Assembly: GCF_900112415.1 (NCBI RefSeq)
Contig: NZ_FOLV01000018.1
Coordinates: 1-64,000 of the forward strand
Length of the DNA: 64,000 nt
Reading direction: 5' to 3'
Origin: Bacillus sp. 491mf
GTDB lineage: Bacteria; Bacillota; Bacilli; Bacillales; Bacillaceae_G
Numbering within the stretch: the stretch's first letter is position 1; every line of letters begins with the position of its first letter. Position numbers and translations under genes: made by a program. This document shows positions 37,089 through 47,006 of the stretch, piece by piece. The notes under the pieces are model-generated. The model saw only the letters and a list, made by a program, of their open reading frames with translations. It did not search any database and had not been told where the DNA came from.

Positions 37089-37739
37089 ATGAAAATGCGC
37101 CAGGATGCATGGACTGGGGAAGATGATTTACTTCTCGCAGAAACCGTTTTACGTCACATTCGCGAAGGCAGTACGCAATTAAAAGCATTTGATGAAGTTG
37201 GCGATCAATTAAACAGAACTTCTGCCGCTTGTGGCTTTCGTTGGAATGCAGAAGTTCGGCAAGGCTATGAAGAAGCTGTGCAAATTGCAAGAAAGCAACG
37301 GAAAGAATTAAAGAGAGAACTAGCAGCGAATCCAAAACCACAAGTATCACGATTGGAGCCGAAGAAAAAGGTCGTTATTGAGGCTGAATTTTCCGAGGAT
37401 GTTATTGCAAATGATCCGTCACTTTCGATGCAAGATGTCATTTCATTTTTACAAAATATAGAACAAAACAATCCACATATGGAAAAGTTACAAACTGAAA
37501 ACAATACGTTACATAGTCAGCTTGAAACACTACAAAAAACAAATCATCAATTAGAGAAAAAACTTGAAGCACTGCAGAAACAACAGCAATCCGTTCAGGA
37601 AGATTATGAAACACTCGTTAGAATTATGGACCGTGCACGCAAGCTCATTCTACTAGATGAACCGCAAGAACAGATGGCACCGATTTTTAAAATGGATCAG
37701 AACGGAAATCTAGATATCGTTTGCACAGCAGAAAATTAA
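37089..37739 (+). CDS. rsfA: RsfA family transcriptional regulator (prespore regulator)
   Basis: A 216-residue protein with an N-terminal Myb/SANT-like DNA-binding domain: [20 protein letters not shown], then [19 protein letters not shown], as in RsfA and YlbO. A basic linker and a coiled coil (about 135-195: [20 protein letters not shown]) follow. RsfA in B. subtilis modifies sigma-F-dependent gene expression in the forespore. The ATG at 37089 has TGGAGGCTTCACT upstream; the longer open frame runs back into rarA without any ribosome site. This may be one of several RsfA-type paralogues. Confidence 0.82.
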   Translation: MKMRQDAWTGEDDLLLAETVLRHIREGSTQLKAFDEVGDQLNRTSAACGFRWNAEVRQGYEEAVQIARKQRKELKRELAANPKPQVSRLEPKKKVVIEAEFSEDVIANDPSLSMQDVISFLQNIEQNNPHMEKLQTENNTLHSQLETLQKTNHQLEKKLEALQKQQQSVQEDYETLVRIMDRARKLILLDEPQEQMAPIFKMDQNGNLDIVCTAEN

Positions 37740-37758
37740 AATTATGAAAAAGAGCACA

Positions 37759-37793
37759 TAAAAAACGCATGGATAAAGTTCATGCGTTTTTTA
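37759..37793 (+). terminator. rsfA terminator
   Basis: AAAAAACGCATG and CATGCGTTTTTT pair around GATAAAGTT, followed by ATTTTCTG. Confidence 0.9.
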
Positions 37794-37834
37794 TTTTCTG
37801 TTTACTTGTCATTCTTCCACTGTACCCTTAAACT

Positions 37835-38251
37835 CTATAGTTTTTCGTATTTATTTCCATCCGTATCTTGTATCACAATATTCTTATGTAATTTACTTAC
37901 TCCAATTAAGATAACAGGATTTTCTTCATTCGATTTGCCCTTTTTTATATTCACAGTGACATATGTTGTATTGCCTTTTTCCTGAAATTTTGTTACTTCT
38001 ATTTCACTACCTTTATGCTGAGATCCAACTACTAACGCGATCATTTTTCGTCCTTCTGAAATCGTATATGTAGAATAACCTACGCGTGAAGGATTCTCCT
38101 GTGCGCGTTTCGGAAAATAATCAACCATTTCTGGCACCTCATTATACCTTGACTTCTCTAACACCCAATAATCTTCATATGAATTACATGCAGAAAGTGA
38201 AACGAAACAAAGCAGCATAATAAAGCATAACAGAGATTTATTATTTCTCAT
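37835..38251 (-). CDS. Small lipoprotein of unknown function
   Basis: A 138-residue protein with a signal peptide ending in the lipobox LSAC (Cys near residue 22), so it should be membrane-anchored outside the cell. The mature part is mostly beta-strand: IALVVGSQHKGSEIEVTKF followed by TTYVTVNIKKGKSNEENPVI. That pattern is somewhat like PrcB-C/protease-inhibitor-like domains, but the match is weak. Its neighbours rsfA and tcdA give no functional clue. An AGGAGGGGGAAA site precedes the ATG. Confidence 0.7.
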   Translation of the reverse strand: MRNNKSLLCFIMLLCFVSLSACNSYEDYWVLEKSRYNEVPEMVDYFPKRAQENPSRVGYSTYTISEGRKMIALVVGSQHKGSEIEVTKFQEKGNTTYVTVNIKKGKSNEENPVILIGVSKLHKNIVIQDTDGNKYEKL

Positions 38252-38302
38252 TTTCCCCCTCCTTTACATATAAATATTAACATTTTTCTGAATATTTAAC
38301 AT

Positions 38303-38340
38303 AAAAAACACACATGCTTCAATAAAGAAACATGCGTGTC
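38303..38340 (-). terminator. tcdA terminator
   Basis: ACACGCATG and CATGTGTGT pair (with a G-T pair) on the minus strand, and TTTTTTATG follows. It lies 6 bp after the tcdA stop. Confidence 0.75.
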
Positions 38341-38345
38341 TCATT

Positions 38346-39113
38346 TTACTCTTGTCCGACACGTTTTAATTCAATATCCTTCAATCGTTCACGCACAACA
38401 TAACTTGCCATAATTAAGCCGGCCACAGACGGAACGAAGGCGTTAGAGGACGGTGGTAATTTCGCTTTGCGAATTTTTGCATTTTCATCTGGAACGATTT
38501 CTTTACGAATATCTTCACGAATCACAATTGGATTTTCATCAGAGAATACAACTTTCACACCTTTTTTAATACCTTCTTTACGAAGTTTCGTACGAATCAC
38601 TTTCGCAATTGGATCTGTGTTCGTTTTAGAAATATCTGCAATACGGAAACGAGTTGGATCCATTTTATTTGCTGCACCCATACTTGAAATGATTTTAATT
38701 TTACGGCGCAAGCACTGTTTAATTAAATGAATTTTGAACGTAATTGTATCAGATGCATCCACTACGAAATCCAAACCATGTTTAAAGAACTCTTCATATG
38801 TTTCATCTGTATAAAACATTTCTAATGCGATAACTTCACAGTCTGGGTTTATATCAGCAATACGTTCTTTCATTAGTTCTACTTTTGAACGACCCACAGT
38901 AGAAAGTAACGCATGGATTTGACGGTTCACATTTGTAATATCAACAACGTCTTTATCAACTAATATAAGGCGACCGACACCAGAACGCGCTAACGCTTCT
39001 GCTGCAAACGAACCAACGCCGCCAATTCCTAAAATACCAACTGTACTATTTTTTAATATTTCAATACCTTCTTTTCCGAAGGCTAATTCATTACGTGAAA
39101 ATTGATGTAACAT
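38346..39113 (-). CDS. tcdA: tRNA threonylcarbamoyladenosine dehydratase TcdA (HesA/MoeB/ThiF family)
   Basis: It activates the carbamoyl side chain of t6A37 in ANN-decoding tRNAs with ATP to form cyclic t6A. The 255-residue enzyme has the Rossmann-fold GIGGVGSFAAEALARSGVG (about 31-49), followed by LVDKDVVDITNVNRQ and the adenylate-binding lysine/arginine pattern. It matches yrvM and lies upstream of the lipoprotein gene. The ATG at 39113 is preceded by TAGGAGTGTAGACCGC; the longer in-frame start at 39149 lies inside this region and is not supported. Confidence 0.88.
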   Translation of the reverse strand: MLHQFSRNELAFGKEGIEILKNSTVGILGIGGVGSFAAEALARSGVGRLILVDKDVVDITNVNRQIHALLSTVGRSKVELMKERIADINPDCEVIALEMFYTDETYEEFFKHGLDFVVDASDTITFKIHLIKQCLRRKIKIISSMGAANKMDPTRFRIADISKTNTDPIAKVIRTKLRKEGIKKGVKVVFSDENPIVIREDIRKEIVPDENAKIRKAKLPPSSNAFVPSVAGLIMASYVVRERLKDIELKRVGQE

Positions 39114-39199
39114 GCGGTCTACACTCCTATTACAAAAATGGTCTACCATGTATTCTAGCGTTTTTCCGACTATTTGTATAGAAAAAGTTATATACTCAA

Positions 39200-39240
39200 A
39201 TAAAAAATCCTAGATGGAATTAGTATGTCCATCTAGGATT
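39200..39240 (-). terminator. aspS terminator
   Basis: ATCCTAGATGGA pairs perfectly with TCCATCTAGGAT, followed on the minus strand by TTTTTTATTTG, right after the aspS stop. Confidence 0.92.
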
Positions 39241-39245
39241 CGTTC

Positions 39246-41021
39246 TTACTTCTCTTCTTTTACTTTTAATTGTAAGTAAAGCTCTTCAAGCTGCGCGTCT
39301 GCAACTGGGCTTGGCGCTTCTGTTAATAAGCAACTTGCGCTTGCTGTTTTCGGGAAGGCAATTGTATCACGAAGGTTCGTGCGACCTGCAAGTAGCATAA
39401 CAAGACGGTCTAAACCTAATGCAATTCCTCCGTGCGGTGGTGTACCGTATTCGAATGCTTCTAATAAGAACCCGAACTGCTCTTGTGCTTCTTCTTGTGA
39501 GAAACCAAGTGCTTTAAACATTTTTTCTTGTACGTCACGCTCGTAAATACGAAGTGATCCACCGCCAAGCTCATAACCGTTTAATACAAGGTCATATGCT
39601 TGTGCACGCGCTTTTTCTGGTGCTGTTTCTAATAGTTCCACATCTTCACGGAATGGCATTGTGAATGGATGATGCGCTGCGAAGTAACGATCAGCATCTT
39701 CATCATACTCAAGAAGCGGCCAATCTGTTACCCATAGGAAGTTGAACTTGCTTTCATCAATTAACTCAAGTTCTTTACCTAAACGCAAACGAAGTGCTCC
39801 TAAGCTATCTGCAACAACGCTCTTCTTATCCGCAACGAATAAGAATAAGTCACCAGCAGCCCCATCTAACGTGCTCATAAGCGTATTTGCATCTTCTTCG
39901 TTAAAGAATTTTGCGATTGGGCCTTTTAAACCGTCTTCTTCAACTTTTAACCAAGCTAATCCTTTTGCTCCATACACTTTAACGAATTCTGTTAATGCAT
40001 CGATATCTTTACGAGAATATTTGCTCGCAGCACCTTTTGCATTAATTGCTTTTACTTGTCCGCCGCTTTCTACAGCGCTTGTGAACACTTTAAATCCAGA
40101 GCCTGCTGCAAATTCTGATAGGTCAATTAGTTCCATCGCAAAGCGTGTATCCGGCTTATCAGAACCGTAGCGTGACATCGCATCAGCATATGTCATGCGT
40201 GGGAATGGTGCGTTAATTTCTACACCTTTAGCTTCTTTCATTACTTTTGTCATCATACGTTCCATCATTTCAAGAATTTCTTCTTGTGTTAAGAATGATG
40301 TCTCGATGTCGATTTGTGTGAATTCTGGCTGACGGTCTGCACGTAAGTCTTCATCACGGAAACAACGTGCTACTTGATAATAGCGCTCAAATCCGCCGAC
40401 CATAAGAAGCTGCTTAAACAGCTGCGGAGATTGTGGCAGTGCATAAAACTCGCCTTCATGTACACGACTTGGTACTAAATAATCACGAGCTCCTTCTGGT
40501 GTGCTTTTCGTTAAAATTGGTGTTTCTACTTCTAAGAAATCTTCGCTATCTAAGAAGTTACGAATTGTTTTTGTTACATCGTGACGCATTTTGAATGTGT
40601 TGTACATTACAGGACGACGTAAATCTAAATAACGATATTTTAAACGTACATCTTCTGATGCATCTGTATCATCTGTAATCATAATTGGTGTTGTTTTTGC
40701 TGCATTTAGTACGTTTACTTTTATCGCTTGTACTTCAATACGGCCTGTTGCCATATTTTCATTAATTGCACCAGCCGCTCGCTCAACAACTGTACCTTCT
40801 ACGTGCAGTACGTATTCACCGCGAATTGTTTCTGCTACTTCTAACGCGTATTTTGAAGTTTCTGGACTAAATACAACTTGTACAATACCTGTACGGTCAC
40901 GTAAGTCAATGAAAATTAATCCACCTAAATCACGGCGCTTTTGTACCCAACCTTTTAATTGAACCGTTTGTCCCACAGCTTCTACTGTTACTTTTCCACA
41001 TGCATGTGTTCTCTCAGCCAT
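39246..41021 (-). CDS. aspS: Aspartyl-tRNA synthetase
   Basis: A 591-residue bacterial-type class IIb synthetase charging tRNA-Asp. Residues 1-110 are the OB-fold anticodon domain ([20 protein letters not shown]). The catalytic core shows motif 2 [20 protein letters not shown] (about 213-232), the bacterial GAD insertion (about 300-420), and motif 3 [13 protein letters not shown] (near 530). The start lies 13 bp after hisS, so the two share the T-box leader at 42344-42600. Some organisms use a non-discriminating form; length and GAD domain fit the bacterial-type enzyme, and specificity cannot be judged by eye. Confidence 0.97.
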   Translation of the reverse strand: MAERTHACGKVTVEAVGQTVQLKGWVQKRRDLGGLIFIDLRDRTGIVQVVFSPETSKYALEVAETIRGEYVLHVEGTVVERAAGAINENMATGRIEVQAIKVNVLNAAKTTPIMITDDTDASEDVRLKYRYLDLRRPVMYNTFKMRHDVTKTIRNFLDSEDFLEVETPILTKSTPEGARDYLVPSRVHEGEFYALPQSPQLFKQLLMVGGFERYYQVARCFRDEDLRADRQPEFTQIDIETSFLTQEEILEMMERMMTKVMKEAKGVEINAPFPRMTYADAMSRYGSDKPDTRFAMELIDLSEFAAGSGFKVFTSAVESGGQVKAINAKGAASKYSRKDIDALTEFVKVYGAKGLAWLKVEEDGLKGPIAKFFNEEDANTLMSTLDGAAGDLFLFVADKKSVVADSLGALRLRLGKELELIDESKFNFLWVTDWPLLEYDEDADRYFAAHHPFTMPFREDVELLETAPEKARAQAYDLVLNGYELGGGSLRIYERDVQEKMFKALGFSQEEAQEQFGFLLEAFEYGTPPHGGIALGLDRLVMLLAGRTNLRDTIAFPKTASASCLLTEAPSPVADAQLEELYLQLKVKEEK

Positions 41022-41034
41022 TTCCTTTTCCCCC

Positions 41035-42306
41035 CTATAGTGACTTTTCTGCTACGTAAGAAGCAAATACATCTAACGCAACTTCTTCTTGTTCGCCAGT
41101 CGCCATATTTTTCAAGTTGATAATACCTTTTTCTAATTCATCATCACCTAATACAGCTACATATTTTGCACTTAGACGATCCGCTGATTTAAACTGCGCC
41201 TTCATTTTACGATCTAAGTAATCTTTCTCAACCGCTAATCCAGCCTTACGAAGGTCAAAGACAATTTTTGCAGCATGATCTTTCGCTTTTTCACCAAGCG
41301 CTACAACGTAACAATCAATATGATGAGCAATTGGTAATTCAATACTTTCAGCCTTCAGCGCCATAATTAAACGTTCGATACTCATCGCAAAACCAATACC
41401 AGGCATTTCTGGTCCACCGATTTCTTGTACAAGTCCATTGTAACGACCGCCGCCGCTTAACGTTGTAATCGCACCAAAGCCTTCTGCTTCGCTCATAATT
41501 TCAAATACAGTGTGCTGATAATAATCTAAACCGCGCACAAGGTTTGGATCTTTCTCAAACGGAATACCCATCATTGTTAATAGTTCTTGTACTTTTTCAT
41601 AGTACACACTTGATTCTTCGTTTAAGTACTCCGTAATAGACGGTGCTGTACTCATCAGTTCATGATTGCGATCTTTTTTGCAATCTAAAATACGAAGTGG
41701 GTTTTTCTCTAAACGAGATTGGCAATCTGAACAGAACTCACCAATGCGAGGCTCAAAGTGTGCAATTAATGCATCGCGATGTGCTTTACGGCTCGCTGCG
41801 TCACCTAAGCTATTTAACACAACTTTAATATTTTTCAAGCCCATGCCGCGGTAAAACTCAACAGCAAGTGCAATCACTTCTGCATCAATTGCTGGGTCAT
41901 TACTGCCAATCGCTTCAATACCGAACTGAACAAATTGACGATAGCGTCCTGCTTGTGGTCTTTCATAACGGAACATCTGCCCGATATAATATAATTTTGT
42001 CGGCTGCGTAGCATCACCGAACATTTTATTTTCTACATAAGAACGTACAACTGGTGCTGTTCCTTCTGGACGAAGTGTTAAGCTACGCTCCCCGCGATCT
42101 TCGAATGTGTACATTTCTTTTTGTACGATATCTGTTGTATCCCCAACACCGCGTAAAAATAATTCTGTATGCTCAAAAATTGGTGTACGAATTTCTTTAT
42201 AGTTGTAACGACGACAAATTTCACGTGCTTGTCCTTCAATATACTGCCATAGTTCCACAGTACCAGGAAGGATATCTTGCGTTCCGCGTGGGATTTGAAT
42301 AGACAT
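41035..42306 (-). CDS. hisS: Histidyl-tRNA synthetase
   Basis: A 423-residue class IIa synthetase charging tRNA-His. Motif 1 is in [10 protein letters not shown] (near the N-terminus). Motif 2 is [20 protein letters not shown] (about 108-127). The histidine signature [14 protein letters not shown] is near 260, motif 3 [13 protein letters not shown] near 305, and the anticodon-binding domain is about 325-423. AGGAGGAACTGAAT precedes the ATG. First gene of the hisS-aspS operon. Confidence 0.97.
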   Translation of the reverse strand: MSIQIPRGTQDILPGTVELWQYIEGQAREICRRYNYKEIRTPIFEHTELFLRGVGDTTDIVQKEMYTFEDRGERSLTLRPEGTAPVVRSYVENKMFGDATQPTKLYYIGQMFRYERPQAGRYRQFVQFGIEAIGSNDPAIDAEVIALAVEFYRGMGLKNIKVVLNSLGDAASRKAHRDALIAHFEPRIGEFCSDCQSRLEKNPLRILDCKKDRNHELMSTAPSITEYLNEESSVYYEKVQELLTMMGIPFEKDPNLVRGLDYYQHTVFEIMSEAEGFGAITTLSGGGRYNGLVQEIGGPEMPGIGFAMSIERLIMALKAESIELPIAHHIDCYVVALGEKAKDHAAKIVFDLRKAGLAVEKDYLDRKMKAQFKSADRLSAKYVAVLGDDELEKGIINLKNMATGEQEEVALDVFASYVAEKSL

Positions 42307-42343
42307 ATTCAGTTCCTCCTCATTTTCTCAATAGTAATAAAAA

Positions 42344-42600
42344 TAAAAAAACTCCCGCCTCTACTGATTCTACAGTAGGGACGAGAGTATAATACCCGTG
42401 GTGCCACCCTAATTGAAGCACGTATGCTTCCACTTTTTTAATAACGCTTAAATTGCGTTCGACCTCTACTTAGCATCGTGCTGTTCAAGACGAAACCTAC
42501 AGAGTGTCATTCGATCAGTCATCATGTAGAAATGTTTTCAGCCTTAGACATTTCCTCTCTTTTCATGTGTCTCTTATCTACTCTTCTCTATCATCGGTTT
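42344..42600 (-). promoter_or_regulatory. T-box leader of hisS-aspS (specifier GAC, with an overlapping CAC)
   Basis: On the minus strand the T-box sequence AGGGTGGCACCACGGG is at 42395-42411. A terminator stem ACTCCCGCC/GGACGAGAGT with T-run follows (42344-42389). In Stem I, AGAG (42586-42589) pairs with CTCT, AGTA is at 42579-42582, and the 3' side of the specifier loop reads GAA-T-GAC-A-CTCT. By comparison with the alaS leader (GAA-C-GCT-A), the codon in register is GAC (Asp) at 42506-42508. CAC (His) overlaps it at 42504-42506. Confidence 0.9.
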
Positions 42601-42671
42601 ATACCATATGTAACTGTAAAAAATGAATTTGTTTACTACTATACGGTTATTCACAATTATTGTCAAGATTC

Positions 42672-42848
42672 TCAAGAACGTCCGAGGTGCTTCTTTAAAG
42701 TTTTCACATCTTTTAAAGAAATCCCAAATTCAGAAGCAAGTTCTAGCGATGTATTTTGCTGTTCCTTTGAAATAAACTCATGAAAATTCACATTAAACAA
42801 TTGGTTTGCTCCGTTAGTAGCAGAGTTTCCCTTCTCACTCATACGCAT
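42672..42848 (-). CDS. Small protein with helix-turn-helix-like C-terminus, unrecognised
   Basis: A 58-residue protein beginning MRMSEKGNSATNGANQLFNV and ending in a helical stretch SLELASEFGISLKDVKTLKK, which looks like a helix-turn-helix recognition segment (as in sigma factor region 4). The ATG at 42848 is preceded by GAGGGATATACGT. It lies upstream of the hisS T-box. I do not recognise the family, and without comparative support it remains a plausible small gene only. Confidence 0.55.
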   Translation of the reverse strand: MRMSEKGNSATNGANQLFNVNFHEFISKEQQNTSLELASEFGISLKDVKTLKKHLGRS

Positions 42849-42863
42849 ACGTATATCCCTCAC

Positions 42864-43096
42864 ATTCGGTAGTGGAATTCTAATGACTATTGTTCCATAT
42901 TGTTGTGGAGGTTATACGTTTTTACAAAAAGCCGTCTCATTTTGATGATGAGGTGACTTTTCGCATGTCGAACATTGCCGAAGAATCTTTATTCCATGTC
43001 GAAGCGCCGATATATTGTAAAAGTCGCCGATAAATGATGCATTTGCGCTGATATAGTTGTAGTCATGAAAAATCTTTGAGTCCTTCAGCATATGCC
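42864..43096. other. Intergenic region between the two unrecognised genes
   Basis: No gene. It holds the imperfect hairpin at 42929-42962, a likely terminator of the gene at 43097-43507, and presumably the promoter of the 58-residue gene. Confidence 0.35.
42929..42962 (-). terminator. Probable terminator of the 43097-43507 gene
   Basis: On the minus strand AAAGTCACCTCATCATC and AAAATGAGACGGCTTTTT form an imperfect stem based on CTCAT/ATGAG, with a T-run at the end. It lies about 130 bp after the stop codon, so the link is uncertain. Confidence 0.45.
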
Positions 43097-43507
43097 TTAT
43101 TTCCGTAAAATATATCTTTCTGGCGGCCCGAATCCTTGTTCACTCTGAAAATACACCAATTTTTCAGGTATACATGAAACAAAACAAGGCAGACCATACC
43201 AAATTACTTCTTCTATTGCAGATTCCAATTGCATGAATGTACCATCTATTTCCGAAATGAATGAGATGACATAACAACAATCTCCTGCACCATATTCTTT
43301 CAAAAGTTTTGTAATACCTTCAACGTGAATTAAATTTTTAGGGATTTTCTCAATATAAGTAGGATTCAATATGGAGTCATAGTGATGAGCAAGGCGCCCT
43401 AAAGCTTTCCCTCGCTTTTTTACTGAAGATAATTCGTACATGATTCTCTCATGTACTTTTCGATTAAAGAAATTTTTTACGATTAACTTTTCGTATTCTC
43501 TATCCAT
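43097..43507 (-). CDS. Conserved-looking hypothetical protein (136 residues)
   Basis: It begins MDREYEKLIVKNFFNRKVHE, continues with basic helices (YELSSVKKRGKALGRLAHHY), and has a C-terminal alpha/beta region with DCCYVISFISEIDGTFM. No signal peptide or membrane segment. I do not recognise the family. The ATG at 43507 has GGGAGAGTGATGCT upstream. It is a single gene between hisS and dtd; the positional neighbour in B. subtilis (yrvJ) is an unrelated secreted protein. Confidence 0.68.
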   Translation of the reverse strand: MDREYEKLIVKNFFNRKVHERIMYELSSVKKRGKALGRLAHHYDSILNPTYIEKIPKNLIHVEGITKLLKEYGAGDCCYVISFISEIDGTFMQLESAIEEVIWYGLPCFVSCIPEKLVYFQSEQGFGPPERYILRK

Positions 43508-43565
43508 AGCATCACTCTCCCTTTTCATTATACAACAGACAAGTTATGCATATGTTTTAAACAAA

Positions 43566-43597
43566 GCAAAAAAGAGAGGAGAACCTCCTCTCTTCCA
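43566..43597 (-). terminator. dtd terminator
   Basis: AGAGAGGAG and CTCCTCTCT pair around AAC; on the minus strand TTTTTTGCTTTG follows. It lies 7 bp after the dtd stop. Confidence 0.88.
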
Positions 43598-43603
43598 CCA
43601 TCA

Positions 43604-44044
43604 TTATTTACTCTCTACAATCAATGTCACCGGACCGTCATTAATAAGCTGAACGTCCATCATTGCTCCGAACTTTCCTGTTTCTACGTGCAGTCCTTGT
43701 TTGCGAAGTTCTTCGTTAAAGAAGTCGTATAAACGTTCTGCATAGTCTGGTTTTGCTGCATCCATAAAGTTTGGTCTTCTTCCTTTTCGACAATCTCCGT
43801 ATAACGTGAACTGGGAAATGGAAAGAACTTGTCCACCAACATCTAATACAGAATGGTTCATTTTTTCGTTTTCGTCTTCAAAAATGCGTAAGTTTGCAAT
43901 TTTTTCAGCGATATACGTTGCATCTTTTTCTGTATCTTCATGGGTGATTCCAACTAATAGTGTTAAGCCGAAAGGAATTTGTCCTACAACTTCACCTTTT
44001 ACTGTTACAGATGCTTCTTTTGATCGTTGTAAGACAACTCTCAT
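43604..44044 (-). CDS. dtd: D-aminoacyl-tRNA deacylase
   Basis: It hydrolyses D-amino acids (and glycine from tRNA-Ala) off mischarged tRNA. The 146-residue length is standard. The catalytic [17 protein letters not shown] motif is at about 77-93, and the invariant [10 protein letters not shown]-type Gly-cisPro-containing C-terminal segment is at about 135-146. It starts 16 bp after relA, so relA-dtd is a two-gene operon, as in B. subtilis. AAGGAGTGAAGAGAA precedes the ATG. Confidence 0.95.
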   Translation of the reverse strand: MRVVLQRSKEASVTVKGEVVGQIPFGLTLLVGITHEDTEKDATYIAEKIANLRIFEDENEKMNHSVLDVGGQVLSISQFTLYGDCRKGRRPNFMDAAKPDYAERLYDFFNEELRKQGLHVETGKFGAMMDVQLINDGPVTLIVESK

Positions 44045-44060
44045 TTCTCTTCACTCCTTA

Positions 44061-46241
44061 TTAATGCATCATGCGGCGCACCGCATAAATTTCTGGAACC
44101 CGTTTAATGCGCTCGACAACTTTTTTCAAATGCTGTAAGTTACGAATTGAAATAGACATATGAATCGTTGCCATTTTGTTACGGTCGCTTCTTCCTGAAA
44201 CAGCTGAAATATATGTTTTCGTCTCTGTTACAGCTTGCAGTACTTCATTTAGTAAACCGCGGCGGTCATATCCTGAAATTTCAATGTCAACATTGTATTC
44301 AATTTCTTTTTCAGGACTGCCTTCCCACTCTACTTCTAACAGTCTCGCCTGTGCTTCTTCTGTATGAACATTTACACAGTCAGTACGGTGTATGGATACA
44401 CCGCGCCCTTTTGTAATATAACCAATAATATCATCGCCTGGAACTGGATTACAGCACTTTGATAAACGAATAAGTAAATTATCCGCACCGCTTACTTTTA
44501 CACCAGAATCCCATTTGCGAATTTTCATTGGTTTGCGAACTTCTTTTACTTCTGTTAAATCCTCTTCACGTTGCTTACGGAATTTATCTGTTAGACGTGT
44601 GACGATTTGCGATGCAGTAATCCCGTTATATCCAACAGCGGCAAACATATCTTCTTCATTTGCAAAATTAAATTTCTCAGCAACGCGCTTTAAGTTATCA
44701 GGTGCTAATACTTCCTTCATCTCATACTCAAGGCCTCGCACCTCTTTTTCAACAAGCTCGCGGCCTTTTTCAACATTCTCATCACGGCGCTGCTTTTTGA
44801 AAAATTGACGAATTTTATTTTTCGCATGCGATGTTTGTGCTAATTTCACCCAGTCCTGACTCGGACCATATGAATGTTTAGATGTTAAAATTTCAATGAT
44901 GTCACCTGTTTTTAATTTATAATCTAGAGTGACCATTTTCCCGTTTACTTTTGCACCAATCGTTTTATTCCCGATTTCAGAGTGAACGCGATAAGCAAAG
45001 TCAATCGGTACAGAGCCAAGCGGCAATTCCATGACATCTCCTTTTGGTGTAAAGACAAACACCATATCAGAGAATAAATCAATTTTTAACGATTCCATAA
45101 ATTCTTCTGCATTCGAAGCTTCATTTTGCCATTCTAAAATTTGACGGAACCATGTTAATTTTTTCTCAAGCGTACCTGTTGTTTCAGCCGTTTTTCCTTC
45201 TTTATATGCCCAGTGAGCCGCAATTCCGAATTCGGCAATTTCATGCATTTCTTTCGTACGAATTTGCACTTCAAGCGGGTCGCCTTTCGGTCCAATTACT
45301 GTCGTATGCAATGACTGATATAAATTCGCTTTTGGCATTGCGATATAATCTTTAAAACGTCCCGGCATCGGCTTCCAGCACGTATGAATAATACCTAGAA
45401 CGGCATAACAATCTTTAATACTATTTACGACAACACGAACAGCTAACAAATCGTAAATTTCATTGAATTGCTTATTTTGCATTGCCATTTTTCGATAAAT
45501 GCTATAAATATGCTTTGGACGACCTGAAATCTCTGTTTGAATCGCAACTTCTTTTAATTTGTCACGAATTCCCCCCATAACTTCATCTAAATATTCTTCA
45601 CGCTCTGCACGCTTACGTTTCATTAAGTTGACAATACGATAATATTGCTGCGGATTTAAATAACGCAGCGCTGTATCTTCTAATTCCCACTTAATCGTAT
45701 TAATTCCAAGCCTGTGTGCTAATGGTGCAAAAATTTCTAATGTTTCATTTGCAATGCGGCGCTGTTTTTCTTGCGGTAAATGTTTTAATGTTCGCATGTT
45801 ATGAAGTCGGTCTGCAAGTTTAATTAAAATAACGCGAATATCTTGCGCCATTGCAATAAACATTTTTCGATGATTTTCCGCCTGCTGCTGTTCATGAGAT
45901 TTATATTTAATTTTCCCTAGCTTCGTTACACCATCAACAAGCATTGCAATCTCTTTTGTAAATTCACGTTCAATGTCTTCTAATGTTACATCTGTATCTT
46001 CTACTACATCATGTAAAAAACCCGCAGATACAGTTGACGGATCCATGTGTAAGTCCACTAAAATCCCTGCTACTTGAATAGGGTGGATAATATATGGTTC
46101 ACCTGATTTTCGGTATTGCTCACTATGTGCCGCACGTGCAAATTCATATGCGCGCGCCACAAGATCGATATCATCATCGTGTAAATATTGCCCTGCTTTC
46201 TCCAGTACCTGCTCAGCTGTTAGCACTTGTTCATTCGCCAT
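44061..46241 (-). CDS. relA: Bifunctional (p)ppGpp synthetase/hydrolase RelA/SpoT type
   Basis: It makes and degrades the stringent-response alarmones pppGpp and ppGpp. The 726-residue protein has, in order, an HD hydrolase domain ([16 protein letters not shown] then [16 protein letters not shown]), a synthetase domain ([20 protein letters not shown]), TGS ([20 protein letters not shown]), a conserved Cys domain ([20 protein letters not shown]) and ACT ([20 protein letters not shown]). The intact HD-ED residues fit a bifunctional Rel. AAAAGGTGATTAG precedes the ATG. Confidence 0.96.
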   Translation of the reverse strand: MANEQVLTAEQVLEKAGQYLHDDDIDLVARAYEFARAAHSEQYRKSGEPYIIHPIQVAGILVDLHMDPSTVSAGFLHDVVEDTDVTLEDIEREFTKEIAMLVDGVTKLGKIKYKSHEQQQAENHRKMFIAMAQDIRVILIKLADRLHNMRTLKHLPQEKQRRIANETLEIFAPLAHRLGINTIKWELEDTALRYLNPQQYYRIVNLMKRKRAEREEYLDEVMGGIRDKLKEVAIQTEISGRPKHIYSIYRKMAMQNKQFNEIYDLLAVRVVVNSIKDCYAVLGIIHTCWKPMPGRFKDYIAMPKANLYQSLHTTVIGPKGDPLEVQIRTKEMHEIAEFGIAAHWAYKEGKTAETTGTLEKKLTWFRQILEWQNEASNAEEFMESLKIDLFSDMVFVFTPKGDVMELPLGSVPIDFAYRVHSEIGNKTIGAKVNGKMVTLDYKLKTGDIIEILTSKHSYGPSQDWVKLAQTSHAKNKIRQFFKKQRRDENVEKGRELVEKEVRGLEYEMKEVLAPDNLKRVAEKFNFANEEDMFAAVGYNGITASQIVTRLTDKFRKQREEDLTEVKEVRKPMKIRKWDSGVKVSGADNLLIRLSKCCNPVPGDDIIGYITKGRGVSIHRTDCVNVHTEEAQARLLEVEWEGSPEKEIEYNVDIEISGYDRRGLLNEVLQAVTETKTYISAVSGRSDRNKMATIHMSISIRNLQHLKKVVERIKRVPEIYAVRRMMH

Positions 46242-46387
46242 CTAATCACCTTTTATTAAAGATTCATAATCTCTTTCCTTGCCAATTAGAATAATTTTTA
46301 TCTTACCATTATAACGTAATGATTGTGAATTGTGAAAAGGAAAAGATTTTACAGACATTTCGCTTTACTTTTTTTCGATACATATAT

Positions 46388-46426
46388 AAAAATACCCGAT
46401 CCTCTCAAAGAGATTCACGGGTACTC
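46388..46426 (-). terminator. apt terminator
   Basis: TACCCG and CGGGTA enclose an inner CTCTTTGAGAG stem on the minus strand, followed by TTTTTATATA. It lies 20 bp after the apt stop and separates apt from relA. Confidence 0.82.
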
Positions 46427-46446
46427 CGCATATTGCCCTGTTACAA

Positions 46447-46959
46447 TTAATATTGTTCTAATACTAATACGTCATAGCCATCTAACATTTTACGGCCATC
46501 TAAGTAAGTAAGCTCTACTAAAAATGCAATACCTGCAACAACACCGCCAAGTTCTTCTACTAGCTTAATTGTCGCTTCAATTGTTCCACCTGTAGCTAAT
46601 AAATCATCTGTAATTAATACGCGTTGCCCTGGTTTGATTGCATCTTTGTGAATTGTTAACACATCTTTACCATACTCTTTACCGTAATCTACTTTGATTA
46701 CTTCGCGTGGTAATTTACCTAATTTACGAACCGGCGCAAAGCCTACTTCTAGTGCGTAAGAAACTGGGCATCCAATAATAAAACCACGTGCTTCTGGTCC
46801 TACTACAAGGTCGATATCTCTTTCTTTTGCATACGCAACGATTGCATCTGTTGCTGCTTTATATGCTTTTCCATCGTTCATTAAAGGTGTGATGTCTTTA
46901 AAGACAATACCTTCTTTCGGATAATCTGGTACGATTGCAATATGTTTCTTGAAATCCAT
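46447..46959 (-). CDS. apt: Adenine phosphoribosyltransferase
   Basis: It converts adenine and PRPP to AMP in purine salvage, removing adenine released by enzymes such as MtnN. The 170-residue protein has [18 protein letters not shown] near 54 and the PRPP-binding signature [15 protein letters not shown] (about 116-130). AGGAGGATTCATAAAT precedes the ATG. It follows recJ by 47 bp, the usual order recJ-apt-relA. Confidence 0.96.
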   Translation of the reverse strand: MDFKKHIAIVPDYPKEGIVFKDITPLMNDGKAYKAATDAIVAYAKERDIDLVVGPEARGFIIGCPVSYALEVGFAPVRKLGKLPREVIKVDYGKEYGKDVLTIHKDAIKPGQRVLITDDLLATGGTIEATIKLVEELGGVVAGIAFLVELTYLDGRKMLDGYDVLVLEQY

Positions 46960-47006
46960 ATTTATGAATCCTCCTCAAATATAAAAGAGTTGTAAATACA
47001 AGCCCT

